A DNA stretch of 64,000 bases from Streptomyces sp. 11x1 (GTDB lineage: Bacteria; Actinomycetota; Actinomycetes; Streptomycetales; Streptomycetaceae), in assembly GCF_032598905.1 (NCBI RefSeq), contig NZ_CP122458.1, positions 3,286,001 through 3,350,000 of the forward strand. Direction: 5' to 3'. The position numbers were made by a program, and so were the translations under genes. This document shows positions 20,276 through 29,065 of this stretch, in pieces (positions within the stretch are counted from its first letter, which is position 1; every line of letters starts with the position of its first letter). The notes beneath the pieces were generated by a model. It worked only from the letters and a program-made list of their open reading frames with translations. It made no database searches and was not told the origin of the DNA.

Positions 20276-21105
20276 GTGCCGTGGCCTCCCCGAACTCCCG
20301 ACGGCTGGCGGCGGACGCGGGTCTCCTCGTCGTCGCCGCGGCCTTCGTCCTCCCCCTGGCCTGGGTGATCCTCTCCTCGGTGGACCCGAAGGCGAACCTG
20401 ACGGTGAAAATCCCGGACGGCGTGACCCTGGACAACTTCGACGCCGTCCTGACCCCGGAGATCACCTTCACCCCCCTCCTGAACAGCCTGCTGCTGTGCG
20501 GCGGAGGGACAGCCTTGACGGTGGTGTGCGCGGCCCTGGCGGCCTACCCGCTCTCCCGCTTCCGCTCCCGTCTGAACCGCCCCTTCCTCCTGACGATCCT
20601 CTTCGCGACGAGCCTGCCGATCACGGCGATCATGGTCCCGGTCTACGCACTCTTCGTACAGGTGAATCTGATCGACACCATGCAGGGCACGATCTTCTTC
20701 TTCGCCGCGTCCCAACTCCCTTTCGCCATCTGGCTGATGAAGAACTTCATGGACGGCGTCCCGAAAGAACTGGAAGAGGCGGCTTGGACGGACGGCGCAT
20801 CGTCCTTCCAGTCCCTGACCCGGGTCGTACTACCGCTGATGGGCCCGGGGGTGGCCGTCGTCACCGTCTTCTCGTTCGTGATGATGTGGGGCAACTTCTT
20901 CGTCCCGTTCATGCTGCTCCTGACCCCGGAACAGCTGCCGGCGGCGGTGAGCATCAACGAGTTCTTCGGGAATCGGGGGACGGTGGTTTATGGGCAGTTG
21001 GCGGCGTTCTCGGTTATCTATTCGACGCCGGTGATCTTGCTGTATGTGGGGGTGGCCAGGCGGTTGGGCGGGGGGTTCGCTCTGGGCGGGGCGGTCAAAG
21101 GATGA
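20272..21105 (+). CDS. Sugar ABC transporter permease, MalG type
   Basis: The GTG at 20272 in the GTGA overlap gives a 277-aa permease. It has six TM helices, the EAA loop ELEEAAWTDGASSFQSLTRVVLP, and MalG-type features such as PVYALFVQVNLIDT and the FFGNRGTVVYGQL loop near the end. It forms the membrane channel with the preceding permease. The frame is open far upstream, but those residues would lie inside the first permease gene. Confidence 0.93.
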   Translation: MSAVASPNSRRLAADAGLLVVAAAFVLPLAWVILSSVDPKANLTVKIPDGVTLDNFDAVLTPEITFTPLLNSLLLCGGGTALTVVCAALAAYPLSRFRSRLNRPFLLTILFATSLPITAIMVPVYALFVQVNLIDTMQGTIFFFAASQLPFAIWLMKNFMDGVPKELEEAAWTDGASSFQSLTRVVLPLMGPGVAVVTVFSFVMMWGNFFVPFMLLLTPEQLPAAVSINEFFGNRGTVVYGQLAAFSVIYSTPVILLYVGVARRLGGGFALGGAVKG

Positions 21106-21107
21106 AC

Positions 21108-21127
21108 GGAATGAACCGCGTCATTCC
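21108..21127. terminator. Short convergent hairpin
   Basis: GGAATGA (21108-21114) and TCATTCC (21121-21127) flank ACCGCG. It lies 2 bp after the permease stop and contains the stop codon of the minus-strand TPR remnant, so it may terminate either strand weakly. Confidence 0.4.
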
Positions 21128-21297
21128 AGGGCCCTGGCCTGGGCTCGCACCTGGGCAGCCTCGGTGCTGGCGTTGGCACGCGTGAAAGCGTCGGCGGCGC
21201 GGAGCCAATGGATGCGGGCGTCGGTGAGGCGGCGGGCGTTCTCGTGAACGATCGCCAGGTTTTGCAGAGCCAGGGCCGTCCTGTACCAGTCTTTGAA
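21121..21297 (-). pseudogene. C-terminal remnant of a TPR protein
   Basis: On the minus strand an open frame without its own start ends at TGA (21121-21123). It encodes DWYRTALALQNLAIVHENA, then LTDARIHWLRAADAFTRANA and ends STEAAQVRAQARALE. This matches, residue for residue in many places, the plus-strand remnant that begins where this one stops. The pieces resemble the last repeat of the TPR region found in Streptomyces NB-ARC/TPR regulators. No complete gene is present. Confidence 0.6.
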
Positions 21298-21626
21298 CCG
21301 CCCATATCCACGCCCGCGACCTCCACCGGTGCGTCAAGAACCGCCACGGCGAGGCCAAAGCGTGGAACAACATCGGCGCCGCCTTGGGAAAGTCAGGCCG
21401 AGCAGAGGAGGCCATCAAGGCGTTCGACAGGGGTCTGGAGATCTGCCGCGAACTTGAGGACTGGTACGGGGTAGGTCAGAGCCTAGGCAACCTGGCACTC
21501 GCCCACCAGGACGCTCACCGCCCCGCCCAAGCCCGCGCTCTCTACCTCCAGGCCGCCGACTCCTTCACCCGAGCCAACGCCCCCACTGAAGCCGCTCAAG
21601 CCCGCGCTCAGGCCGAGCTGACCTGA
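21297..21626 (+). pseudogene. TPR protein remnant, inverted relative to its neighbour
   Basis: The frame follows an in-frame TGA at 21294-21296, so there is no natural start; the earliest usable codon is a TTG at 21384 (80 aa). It encodes NRHGEAKAWNNIGAALGKSG, then EEAIKAFDRGLEICRELEDW, then a second repeat ending TEAAQARAQAELT. These are TPR helices A and B with the usual W-N-N-x-G pattern. The ending is homologous to the minus-strand remnant, which shows two related gene tails placed head to head. Confidence 0.6.
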
Positions 21627-21637
21627 CCCCGTCGCCC

Positions 21638-21892
21638 TCACCCACCCTCGGTATCGATATGGGACCGGGAGACGCTCGGGTTGCGGCGCAGGTTCTCCTC
21701 CTTCACCCGCCCCACCGACGTGTTGACCATGACGTACTCGGGCCCGGAGGCATCCTCCCCGTCCCTCTCGATGTCCACCCACATGGGTGACACCTGAGGC
21801 GCCCCGTCCGGTCCCACCGTCGCCAAGTGCCAGAAATTCGGCGCCAGTAGGCGCTCACGAATGTGCCCGTCCAGCTTCGCCGGCTTCGTCAT
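21638..21892 (-). pseudogene. Truncated F420/FMN-type pyridoxamine-oxidase-fold protein
   Basis: 84 aa from the ATG at 21892, which has TAGGGA upstream. It contains the first half of the FDOR/PPOX split-barrel family: FWHLATVGPDGAPQVSPMWV, then VNTSVGRVKEENLRRNPSVS. Family members run to ~130-150 residues; here the frame stops after DTEGG, removing the C-terminal strands and helix that complete the cofactor site. It adjoins the TPR debris, so the same rearrangement probably truncated it. Confidence 0.65.
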
Positions 21893-21929
21893 GCGGTGAT
21901 CCCTACCCACCTCACCAACCGTAGGTTCC

Positions 21930-21935
21930 TACAAT
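21930..21935 (+). promoter_or_regulatory. -10-like hexamer of the HTH gene
   Basis: TACAAT lies 9 nt (counting to its first base) before the GTG at 21944. No good -35 was found. The position favours a leaderless transcript. Confidence 0.4.
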
Positions 21936-21943
21936 CCGTGTTT

Positions 21944-22720
21944 GTGGCCGAACAGTCCGTAGTCACCGCAGCCCCGCGCCCCTACGTTGTGCGCGTGCAC
22001 CGACGCTCAGCGCATGAAACCGCCGACTCCGCCCCCACCCCGCCCTTCAACGCCCCCGCCGCCCGGAAGCTGCGCATGGCGCTGGGCATGGGGCCCGAAC
22101 ACGTCGCCTACCAGATGCGGTCCTCGTACGGCCTCCCGTACGTCACCCCGGACCTGGTCGCCGCCTGGGAACGCGGCACCGTCTCACCCACCGGCCCCGA
22201 ACTCACCGCGCTCGCGGGCGTGTTGTGGTGCTCGGCAGGTGAACTGATCAGCTCCCCCAGGACGTTGCGCGAGCACCGCATGGCGCAGGGGGCCGCCGCC
22301 GAGGACGTCGCCCGCGCGGTCGGACTCGAACTCGGTACCTACCTCCGCATGGAGGAGACCGGGGAGTGGCGCGGCACCGACCGGCAGTGCGCCGCCCTCG
22401 CCACCGTACTGGGTCTCTCCCTGCCCGACCTGATCACCGTCACGGGCCGCGAGCCGAAGCTCAGGGAACTGCTCCACAGCGCGGTGACCACCCGCTGGCA
22501 GGCCCATGTGCGCCCCACCGCGAAGTTGCTGTCCCTCGACCGACGCCTCCTGGAGGACGTCCTCCGCGAGATGCACACCAACTACCAGGGCCTGGTGGCC
22601 GCCACCCTCACCTGGGCCAACGGCACCGCCGCGACCGACTCGGGCGACGCCGGCCGCGACTACCTGGACGGGATCACCGATCATTTCTGGTCACTGGTGC
22701 GGCGAACGACCACCTACTGA
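21944..22720 (+). CDS. Helix-turn-helix (XRE-like) DNA-binding protein
   Basis: 258 aa from GTG 21944. Two XRE-like segments are visible: KLRMALGMGPEHVAYQMRSS through ELTALAGVLWCSAGEL, and a second TLREHRMAQGAAAEDVARAV through QCAALATVLGLSLPDLI. The C-terminal ~90 residues (RELLHSAVTTRWQAHVRPTA onward) have no recognised domain and may bind a partner. It lies between the broken-gene patch and pfkA and has no operon partner. The target is unknown. Confidence 0.8.
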   Translation: MAEQSVVTAAPRPYVVRVHRRSAHETADSAPTPPFNAPAARKLRMALGMGPEHVAYQMRSSYGLPYVTPDLVAAWERGTVSPTGPELTALAGVLWCSAGELISSPRTLREHRMAQGAAAEDVARAVGLELGTYLRMEETGEWRGTDRQCAALATVLGLSLPDLITVTGREPKLRELLHSAVTTRWQAHVRPTAKLLSLDRRLLEDVLREMHTNYQGLVAATLTWANGTAATDSGDAGRDYLDGITDHFWSLVRRTTTY

Positions 22721-22756
22721 CCCCGGCCCACCCGAGCCCGGCGAAAGCCCTGGAAC

Positions 22757-23782
22757 CTAGAACACCGACTCCGCCTCGTCCATCCGGTCCTTCGGCACCG
22801 TCTTCAGTTCGGTCACCGCCTCCGCCAGCGGCACCATCACCACCTCGGTGCCGCGCAGGGCGGTCATACGACCGTAGTCGGCCCGGTGCGCGGCCTCGAC
22901 CGCGTGCCAGCCGAAGCGCGTGGCGAGCACCCTGTCGTACGCGGTCGGGGTGCCGCCGCGCTGGACGTGCCCGAGAATGACCGGCTTGGCCTCCTTGCCG
23001 AGGCGGCGCTCCAGCTCGTACGCCAGTGCCGTGCCGATGCCCTGGAAGCGCTCGTGGCCGAACTGGTCGATCTCGCCGTGGCCGTAGTCCATGGAGCCCT
23101 CGGCCGGGTGCGCGCCCTCGGCTACACAGATGACCGCGAACTTCTTGCCCCGCGAGAAGCGCTCCTCCACCATCTTCACCAGGTCGGCGGGGTCGAAGGC
23201 CCGCTCAGGCAGACAGATGCCGTGCGCGCCGGCCGCCATGCCCGACTCCAGGGCGATCCAGCCCGCGTGCCGGCCCATGACCTCGACGACCATCACCCGC
23301 TGATGGGACTCGGCGGTGGTCTTCAGGCGGTCCATCGCCTCGGTGGCGACACCCACGGCCGTATCGAAACCGAACGTGCGATCGGTCGACGAGATGTCGT
23401 TGTCGATGGTCTTCGGGACGCCGACCACCGGCAGACCCGCGTCGCTCAGCATCCGCGCGGCCGTCAGCGTGCCCTCGCCGCCGATCGGGATCAGTACGTC
23501 GATACCGAACCGGTGGGCCATGTCCTGCGCGTTCTCGCAGGCCTCGCGCAGGCGGTCGCGCTGGAGGCGGGAGGAGCCGAGAATGGTGCCGCCACGGGCC
23601 AGGATTCCGCCGACGGCCTCCAGGTCGAGGGTGCGGTAGCGGCCGTCGAGGAGCCCCGCGTAGCCGTCCTCGAAGCCGATGACCTCGTCGCCGTACTGGG
23701 CGACCGCTCGGTGCACGACCGACCGGATCACTGCGTTCAGGCCCGGACAGTCGCCGCCTGCGGTGAGAACTCCGATACGCAT
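22757..23782 (-). CDS. pfkA: 6-phosphofructokinase
   Basis: 341 aa, the length of actinobacterial ATP-PFKs. It phosphorylates fructose-6-phosphate in glycolysis. Motifs are GVLTAGGDCPGLNAVIR (nucleotide loop), PIGGEGTL (where pyrophosphate-type enzymes have GGDD), PKTIDND (catalytic Asp) and VEVMGRHAGW. The GGEGT glycine is consistent with ATP use, as shown for Streptomyces homologues. ATG 23782 has GGAG ~10 nt upstream; an in-frame start 30 bp earlier would add residues unlike the family. It is divergent from pta. Confidence 0.95.
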   Translation of the reverse strand: MRIGVLTAGGDCPGLNAVIRSVVHRAVAQYGDEVIGFEDGYAGLLDGRYRTLDLEAVGGILARGGTILGSSRLQRDRLREACENAQDMAHRFGIDVLIPIGGEGTLTAARMLSDAGLPVVGVPKTIDNDISSTDRTFGFDTAVGVATEAMDRLKTTAESHQRVMVVEVMGRHAGWIALESGMAAGAHGICLPERAFDPADLVKMVEERFSRGKKFAVICVAEGAHPAEGSMDYGHGEIDQFGHERFQGIGTALAYELERRLGKEAKPVILGHVQRGGTPTAYDRVLATRFGWHAVEAAHRADYGRMTALRGTEVVMVPLAEAVTELKTVPKDRMDEAESVF

Positions 23783-24025
23783 CGTGCTGTGTCTCCTGCT
23801 CGTCCTGATCATCCTGATCGGTGCTGGTACTTATGAGCCAGTCCGATTGTTTCACGGCCGCCCGGGGGTCGCCGCGCCCCTCCGGCCCCGCCCGGCACCC
23901 CTCCCCACTGATGGGCGCCTTATCCATGGTCAGGGGTATTGTCAAGAGGGTTTCCGTCCGCCGTGACGGCGATTTCCACCCCTCCCCTGCCGAACCAGTC
24001 GAACCATATGAAACGGAGAGCACAC

Positions 24026-26137
24026 GTGACGCGCAGCGTATACGTGACCGGGATCGATCGCGGCGACGGCCGCCAGGTCGTGGAGCTGGGGGTGATGGAG
24101 CTCCTGACCCGCCAGGTCGACCGGGTGGGGGTGTTCCGGCCGCTGCTGCACCACGGACCGGACCGGCTCTTCGACCTGCTGCGCGCCCGCTACCGGCTCA
24201 CCCAGGACCCGGCGACCGTGTACGGCATGGACTACCACGAGGCGTCCGCGCTCCAGGCCCAGCACGGCACGGACGAACTGGTCTCGACCCTCGTCGACCG
24301 CTTCCACGCCGTCGCCCGGGACTACGACGTCGTCCTCGTCCTCGGGACCGACTTCGCCGACACGCAGTTCCCGGACGAGCTGTCGCTCAACGCACGGCTG
24401 GCCAACGAGTTCGGCGCGTCCGTGATCCCGGTGGTCGGCGGACGCAAGCAGACCGCCGAGTCGGTCGCGGCGGAGACCCACAACGCCTACCGCGCGTACG
24501 AGGGCCTCGGCTGTGATGTGCTCGCCATGGTCGTCAACCGGGTCGCGCCCGCCGACCGCGGCGAGATAACCGAGCGGCTCGGTGACGCGCGGCTGCCGCT
24601 GCCCGTGCCCTGTTACGTCCTGCCCGACGAGCCCGCGCTCTCCGCGCCCACCGTCGCCCAGATCACCCACGCGCTCGGCGGCAAGGTCCTCCTCGGCGAC
24701 GACTCGGGCCTCGCCCGCGACGCGCTCAACTTCGTCTTCGGCGGGGCCATGCTGCCGAACTTCCTCAACGCCCTGACCCCGGGCTGCCTGGTCGTCACCC
24801 CCGGCGACCGCGCGGACCTCGTCATCGGCGCCCTCGCCGCGCACAGCGCCGGCACCCCGCCCATCGCGGGCGTGCTGCTCACCCTCGACGAGCGGCCCAG
24901 CGACGAGATCCTCACCCTCGCAGCCCGTCTCGCCCCCGGCACGCCCGTCGTCGCCGTCAAGTCCGGCTCCTTCCTCACCGCCTCCGAACTGTTCTCCATG
25001 GAGGGCAAGTTGAGCGCGGTGACGCCGCGCAAGGCGGAGACCGCGCTCGGGCTCTTCGAGCGGCACGTCGACACCGCCGAGCTGCGCGGCCGGGTCTCGG
25101 CACCGAGCAGCGACCGGATCACGCCGATGATGTTCGAGCACACCCTCCTCGAACAGGCCCGCTCCGAGCGGCGCCGGGTGGTCCTCCCCGAGGGCACGGA
25201 GGAGCGCGTGCTGCACGCGGCGGAGGTCATCCTGCGCCGGAACGTCTGCGACCTCACCCTCCTCGGTCCAGTCGAACAGATCCGCAAGAAGGCCGCCGAC
25301 CTGGGCATCGACCTCGGCGACAGCATGCTGGTGGACCCGGCGACCTCCGAGTGGCGGGACGCGTTCGCGGAGAAGTACGCCCAGTTCCGCGCCCACAAGA
25401 ACATCAGCATGGAGCTGGCGTACGACGTGGTGTCCGACGTGAACTACTTCGGCACGCTGATGGTGCAGGAGGGGCTGGCGGACGGGATGGTCTCGGGGTC
25501 CGTGCACTCCACCGCCGCCACCATCCGGCCGGCCTTCGAGATCATCAAGACCAAGCCGGACGCCGACATCGTCTCGTCCGTCTTCTTCATGTGCCTCGCC
25601 GACAAGGTGCTGGTGTACGGGGACTGCGCGGTGAACCCGGACCCGAACGCCGAGCAGCTCGCCGACATCGCAATCCAGTCGGCCGCCACCGCACGGCGGT
25701 TCGGGGTGGAGCCGAGGATCGCGATGCTGTCGTACTCCACGGGGACGTCCGGGTCGGGCGCCGACGTCGACAAGGTGCGCGAGGCCACCGGGATCGTGCG
25801 CTCCCGGCGGCCCGACCTGCTGATCGAGGGGCCGATCCAGTACGACGCGGCCGTGGAGCCGAGTGTCGCGGCGACCAAGCTGCCGGACTCCGAAGTCGCC
25901 GGCCAGGCAACGGTGTTGATCTTCCCGGACCTCAACACCGGCAACAACACCTACAAGGCCGTCCAGCGGTCGGCGGGCGCGCTCGCGGTCGGGCCGGTCC
26001 TCCAGGGGCTGCGCAAGCCGGTCAACGACCTGTCGCGGGGCGCCCTCGTCCAGGACATCGTCACCACGGTCGCCATCACGGCGATCCAGGCCCAGACGGC
26101 CGCGGGCGCGGCCGTGCCCGCAGCCGCGGCCAAGTGA
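24026..26137 (+). CDS. pta: Phosphate acetyltransferase, long form
   Basis: 703 aa from GTG 24026, preceded by GGAG at 24015-24018; an ATG at 24008 is an alternative. Pta converts acetyl-CoA and phosphate to acetyl phosphate. The N-terminal third is a BioD-like P-loop-fold domain (TGIDRGDGRQVVEL) lacking a clear Walker A, the middle is a DRTGG domain, and the C-terminal ~330 residues are the catalytic PTA domain (GLADGMVSGSVHSTAATIRP, LSYSTGTSGSGADVDKV). The stop overlaps a possible ackA GTG, so pta and ackA form an operon. Confidence 0.95.
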   Translation: MTRSVYVTGIDRGDGRQVVELGVMELLTRQVDRVGVFRPLLHHGPDRLFDLLRARYRLTQDPATVYGMDYHEASALQAQHGTDELVSTLVDRFHAVARDYDVVLVLGTDFADTQFPDELSLNARLANEFGASVIPVVGGRKQTAESVAAETHNAYRAYEGLGCDVLAMVVNRVAPADRGEITERLGDARLPLPVPCYVLPDEPALSAPTVAQITHALGGKVLLGDDSGLARDALNFVFGGAMLPNFLNALTPGCLVVTPGDRADLVIGALAAHSAGTPPIAGVLLTLDERPSDEILTLAARLAPGTPVVAVKSGSFLTASELFSMEGKLSAVTPRKAETALGLFERHVDTAELRGRVSAPSSDRITPMMFEHTLLEQARSERRRVVLPEGTEERVLHAAEVILRRNVCDLTLLGPVEQIRKKAADLGIDLGDSMLVDPATSEWRDAFAEKYAQFRAHKNISMELAYDVVSDVNYFGTLMVQEGLADGMVSGSVHSTAATIRPAFEIIKTKPDADIVSSVFFMCLADKVLVYGDCAVNPDPNAEQLADIAIQSAATARRFGVEPRIAMLSYSTGTSGSGADVDKVREATGIVRSRRPDLLIEGPIQYDAAVEPSVAATKLPDSEVAGQATVLIFPDLNTGNNTYKAVQRSAGALAVGPVLQGLRKPVNDLSRGALVQDIVTTVAITAIQAQTAAGAAVPAAAAK

Positions 26138-26166
26138 CCCCCACCGACGACAGAAAGCCGACCGCT

Positions 26167-27378
26167 GTGACCGCCACCCGTGTCCTCGTCCTCAACTCCG
26201 GTTCCTCCTCGGTCAAGTACCAGCTGCTCGACATGCGCGACAGCAGCCGCCTGGCCATGGGCCTGGTGGAGCGCATCGGCGAGGAGACCTCCCGGCTGAA
26301 GCACACCCCGCTCACCGACGGGGGCGCCTCCCGCGAGCGCACCGAGCCGATCGCCGACCACGAAGCCGCCCTGAAAGCCGTCGCCGAGGAGCTGGCCGAG
26401 GACGGCCTCGGCCTCGACTCCCCCGAGCTGGCCGCCATCGGCCACCGCGTGGTGCACGGCGGGCAGAGCTTCACCCGGCCGACCCTGATCGACAGCGCCG
26501 TGCTCGCCGAGATCGAGCGGCTGATCCCGGTGGCACCGCTGCACAACCCGGCCAACCTCACCGGGATCCGGACCGCGCGGGCGCTGCGGCCCGACCTCCC
26601 GCAGGTCGCCGTGTTCGACACGGCGTTCCACACCACCATGCCGGAGTCGGCCGCCCGCTACGCCATCGACGTCGAGACGGCCGACGCGCACCGCATCCGC
26701 CGCTACGGCTTCCACGGCACCTCGCACGCCTATGTGTCCCGGGCGACGGCCGAACTGCTGGGCAAGGACCCGTCCGAGGTGAACGTCATCGTGCTGCACC
26801 TCGGCAACGGGGCGTCGGCCTCGGCGGTCGAGGGCGGCCGGTGCGTGGACACCTCCATGGGGCTGACGCCTTTGGAGGGGCTGGTGATGGGTACGCGGTC
26901 CGGAGACATGGACCCGGCCGTCATCTTTCATTTGATGCGCGTTGGCGGAATGTCCACGGACGAGATCGACACTCTCCTCAACAAGAAGAGCGGTCTGATC
27001 GGGCTGTGCGGCGACAACGACATGCGGGAAATCCGCCGGCGAATCGACGAGGGCGACGAGCGGGCGAAGCTGGCCTTCGACATCTACATTCACCGGTTGA
27101 AGAAGTACATCGGCGCCTACTACGCGGTGCTCGGCCGGGTGGACGCGGTCGCGTTCACGGCCGGGGTCGGCGAGAACGCGGCGCCGGTGCGCGAGGCCGC
27201 CGTCGCCGGTCTGGAGGGTCTGGGCCTGGCCGTGGACGGCGACCTCAACGCCGTACGGGGGGACGCGCCGCGGCTGATCTCGCCGGCCGGTGCGCGGGTC
27301 GCCGTCGCAGTGGTCCCGACGGACGAGGAACTGGAGATCGCGGCACAGACGTACGCCCTGATCGAAAAGAACATCTGA
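26167..27378 (+). CDS. ackA: Acetate kinase
   Basis: 403 aa from GTG 26167; a GTG at 26134 within the GTGA overlap with pta would add 11 residues and permit coupling. AckA interconverts acetyl phosphate plus ADP with acetate plus ATP. The ASKHA-fold signatures are VLNSGSSSVKYQL, FDTAFHTTMP (active-site His), RYGFHGTSHAYV, HLGNGAS and MGTRSGDMDP. Together with pta it gives overflow acetate formation or acetate activation. A 127-bp gap with operator-like repeats separates it from pyk. Confidence 0.95.
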   Translation: MTATRVLVLNSGSSSVKYQLLDMRDSSRLAMGLVERIGEETSRLKHTPLTDGGASRERTEPIADHEAALKAVAEELAEDGLGLDSPELAAIGHRVVHGGQSFTRPTLIDSAVLAEIERLIPVAPLHNPANLTGIRTARALRPDLPQVAVFDTAFHTTMPESAARYAIDVETADAHRIRRYGFHGTSHAYVSRATAELLGKDPSEVNVIVLHLGNGASASAVEGGRCVDTSMGLTPLEGLVMGTRSGDMDPAVIFHLMRVGGMSTDEIDTLLNKKSGLIGLCGDNDMREIRRRIDEGDERAKLAFDIYIHRLKKYIGAYYAVLGRVDAVAFTAGVGENAAPVREAAVAGLEGLGLAVDGDLNAVRGDAPRLISPAGARVAVAVVPTDEELEIAAQTYALIEKNI

Positions 27379-27454
27379 GCTCCGAAAAGAACAACTGAGC
27401 ACCACCGGGCAATACACGCCGGTAACACGATTGAGCGCCGAGCCGCCCATATGC

Positions 27455-27499
27455 ATTCCGCCAGACGGAATATTCCGTAGCGAAACAAACCGATAGGAT
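27455..27499 (+). promoter_or_regulatory. pyk upstream region: three ATTCCG half-sites and -10
   Basis: Half-sites ATTCCG (27455-27460), CGGAAT (27466-27471) and ATTCCG (27472-27477) form two overlapping palindromes, one with a 5-bp centre and one perfect 12-bp CGGAATATTCCG. The -10-like TAGGAT (27494-27499) ends 7 nt before the pyk ATG. A repressor at the half-sites would overlap the -35 position. Confidence 0.5.
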
Positions 27500-27505
27500 C
27501 GTCCC

Positions 27506-28936
27506 ATGCGCCGTTCGAAAATCGTCTGTACTCTCGGCCCCGCGGTCGACTCCCACGAGCAACTGGTCGCCCTCATCGAGGCCGGCATGAACGTGGCCCG
27601 TTTCAATTTCAGCCACGGCAGCCACGCCGAGCACCAGGGCCGCTACGACCGGGTCCGGGGCGCCGCCGCCGAGACCGGCAAGGCCATCGGGGTCCTCGCC
27701 GACCTCCAGGGCCCGAAGATCCGTCTGGAGACCTTCGCCGAGGGTCCGGTGGAGCTGGTGCGCGGTGACGAGTTCACCATCACCGCCGAGGACGTGCCGG
27801 GCGACAAGCAGATCTGCGGGACGACGTACAAGGGGCTGCCCGGGGACGTCTCCCCCGGCGACCAGATCCTCATCAACGACGGCAACGTCGAACTGAAGGT
27901 CATCGAGATCGACGGCCCCCGGGTGCGGACCGAGGTCATCGAGGGCGGTGTCATCTCCGACCACAAGGGCATCAACCTGCCCGGCGCGGCCGTCAACGTG
28001 CCCGCGCTGTCCGAGAAGGACGTCGAGGACCTGCGGTTCGCGCTGCGGATGGGCTGCGACCTGGTGGCGCTGTCCTTCGTGCGGGACGCCGAGGACGTGC
28101 GGGACGTCCACAAGGTGATGGACGAGGTGGGCCGCCGGGTCCCCGTCATCGCCAAGGTGGAGAAGCCGCAGGCGGTGGACAACATGGAGGACGTCGTGAT
28201 GGCGTTCGACGGCGTGATGGTCGCCCGTGGCGACCTGGCCGTCGAGTACCCGCTCGAGAAGGTCCCCATGGTGCAGAAGCGGCTCATCGAGCTGTGCCGC
28301 CGCAACGCCAAGCCGGTGATCGTGGCGACCCAGATGATGGAGTCGATGATCACCAACTCCCGTCCCACGCGCGCCGAGGCCTCCGACGTGGCCAACGCGA
28401 TCCTGGACGGCGCGGACGCGGTCATGCTGTCGGCGGAGTCCAGCGTGGGCGCGTACCCGCTGGAGACGGTCCGCACGATGTCGAAGATCGTCACGGCGGC
28501 CGAGGAGGAGCTGCTCGCCAAGGGCCTGCAGCCGCTGGTTCCGGGCAAGAAGCCGCGCACGCAGGGTGGTTCGATCGCCCGTGCCGCCTGCGAGATCGCC
28601 GACTTCCTCGGCGGGCGGGCCCTTGTGGCGTTCACCCAGTCCGGTGACACCGCTCGCCGGCTCTCCCGCTATCGCGCGTCGCAGCCGATCATCGCGTACA
28701 CCACCGACGAGTCCACCCGGAACCAGCTGGCGCTCAGCTGGGGTGTCGAGTCGCACGTCGTGCCGTTCGTGAACAGCACCGACGAGATGGTCGACCTGGT
28801 CGACCACGAGATGGTCAAGCTCAACCGCTTCAACGAGGGCGACATCGCGGTCATCACCGCCGGCTCGCCCCCCGGCGTCCCGGGCACCACCAACATGGTC
28901 CGGGTCCACCACCTGGGCGGCGGCGCCCGCGACTGA
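27506..28936 (+). CDS. pyk: Pyruvate kinase
   Basis: 476 aa, standard length. It catalyses the last step of glycolysis, phosphoenolpyruvate to pyruvate with ATP formation. The N-terminal MRRSKIVCTLGPAVDS, NFSHGSHAEH, the B domain from ~70 to 170, the metal-binding KVEKPQAVDN, the MVARGDLAVEYPLEKVP signature and C-terminal allosteric domain are intact. The start ATG follows a -10-like hexamer by 7 nt with almost no leader. It has its own regulatory region and a strong terminator. Confidence 0.96.
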   Translation: MRRSKIVCTLGPAVDSHEQLVALIEAGMNVARFNFSHGSHAEHQGRYDRVRGAAAETGKAIGVLADLQGPKIRLETFAEGPVELVRGDEFTITAEDVPGDKQICGTTYKGLPGDVSPGDQILINDGNVELKVIEIDGPRVRTEVIEGGVISDHKGINLPGAAVNVPALSEKDVEDLRFALRMGCDLVALSFVRDAEDVRDVHKVMDEVGRRVPVIAKVEKPQAVDNMEDVVMAFDGVMVARGDLAVEYPLEKVPMVQKRLIELCRRNAKPVIVATQMMESMITNSRPTRAEASDVANAILDGADAVMLSAESSVGAYPLETVRTMSKIVTAAEEELLAKGLQPLVPGKKPRTQGGSIARAACEIADFLGGRALVAFTQSGDTARRLSRYRASQPIIAYTTDESTRNQLALSWGVESHVVPFVNSTDEMVDLVDHEMVKLNRFNEGDIAVITAGSPPGVPGTTNMVRVHHLGGGARD

Positions 28937-28963
28937 CGCGGCCGGCACCGTCGTACGACAGCG

Positions 28964-28999
28964 CTGAGGGCGCCTCCTGGGAACAGGGGGCGCCCTCAG
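28964..28999. terminator. Convergent terminator between pyk and the acidic secreted-protein gene
   Basis: CTGAGGGCGCC (28964-28974) pairs perfectly with GGCGCCCTCAG (28989-28999), and the stem extends outward through a G-T pair. It lies 28 bp after pyk and 67 bp after the minus-strand gene. Confidence 0.8.
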
Positions 29000-29065
29000 T
29001 GCTGTGCGGCTCCCGGAACGGGTCCTGTGGGGGCCCGGTCTCCCGGGCCCGGGGTGACCGGCTGC

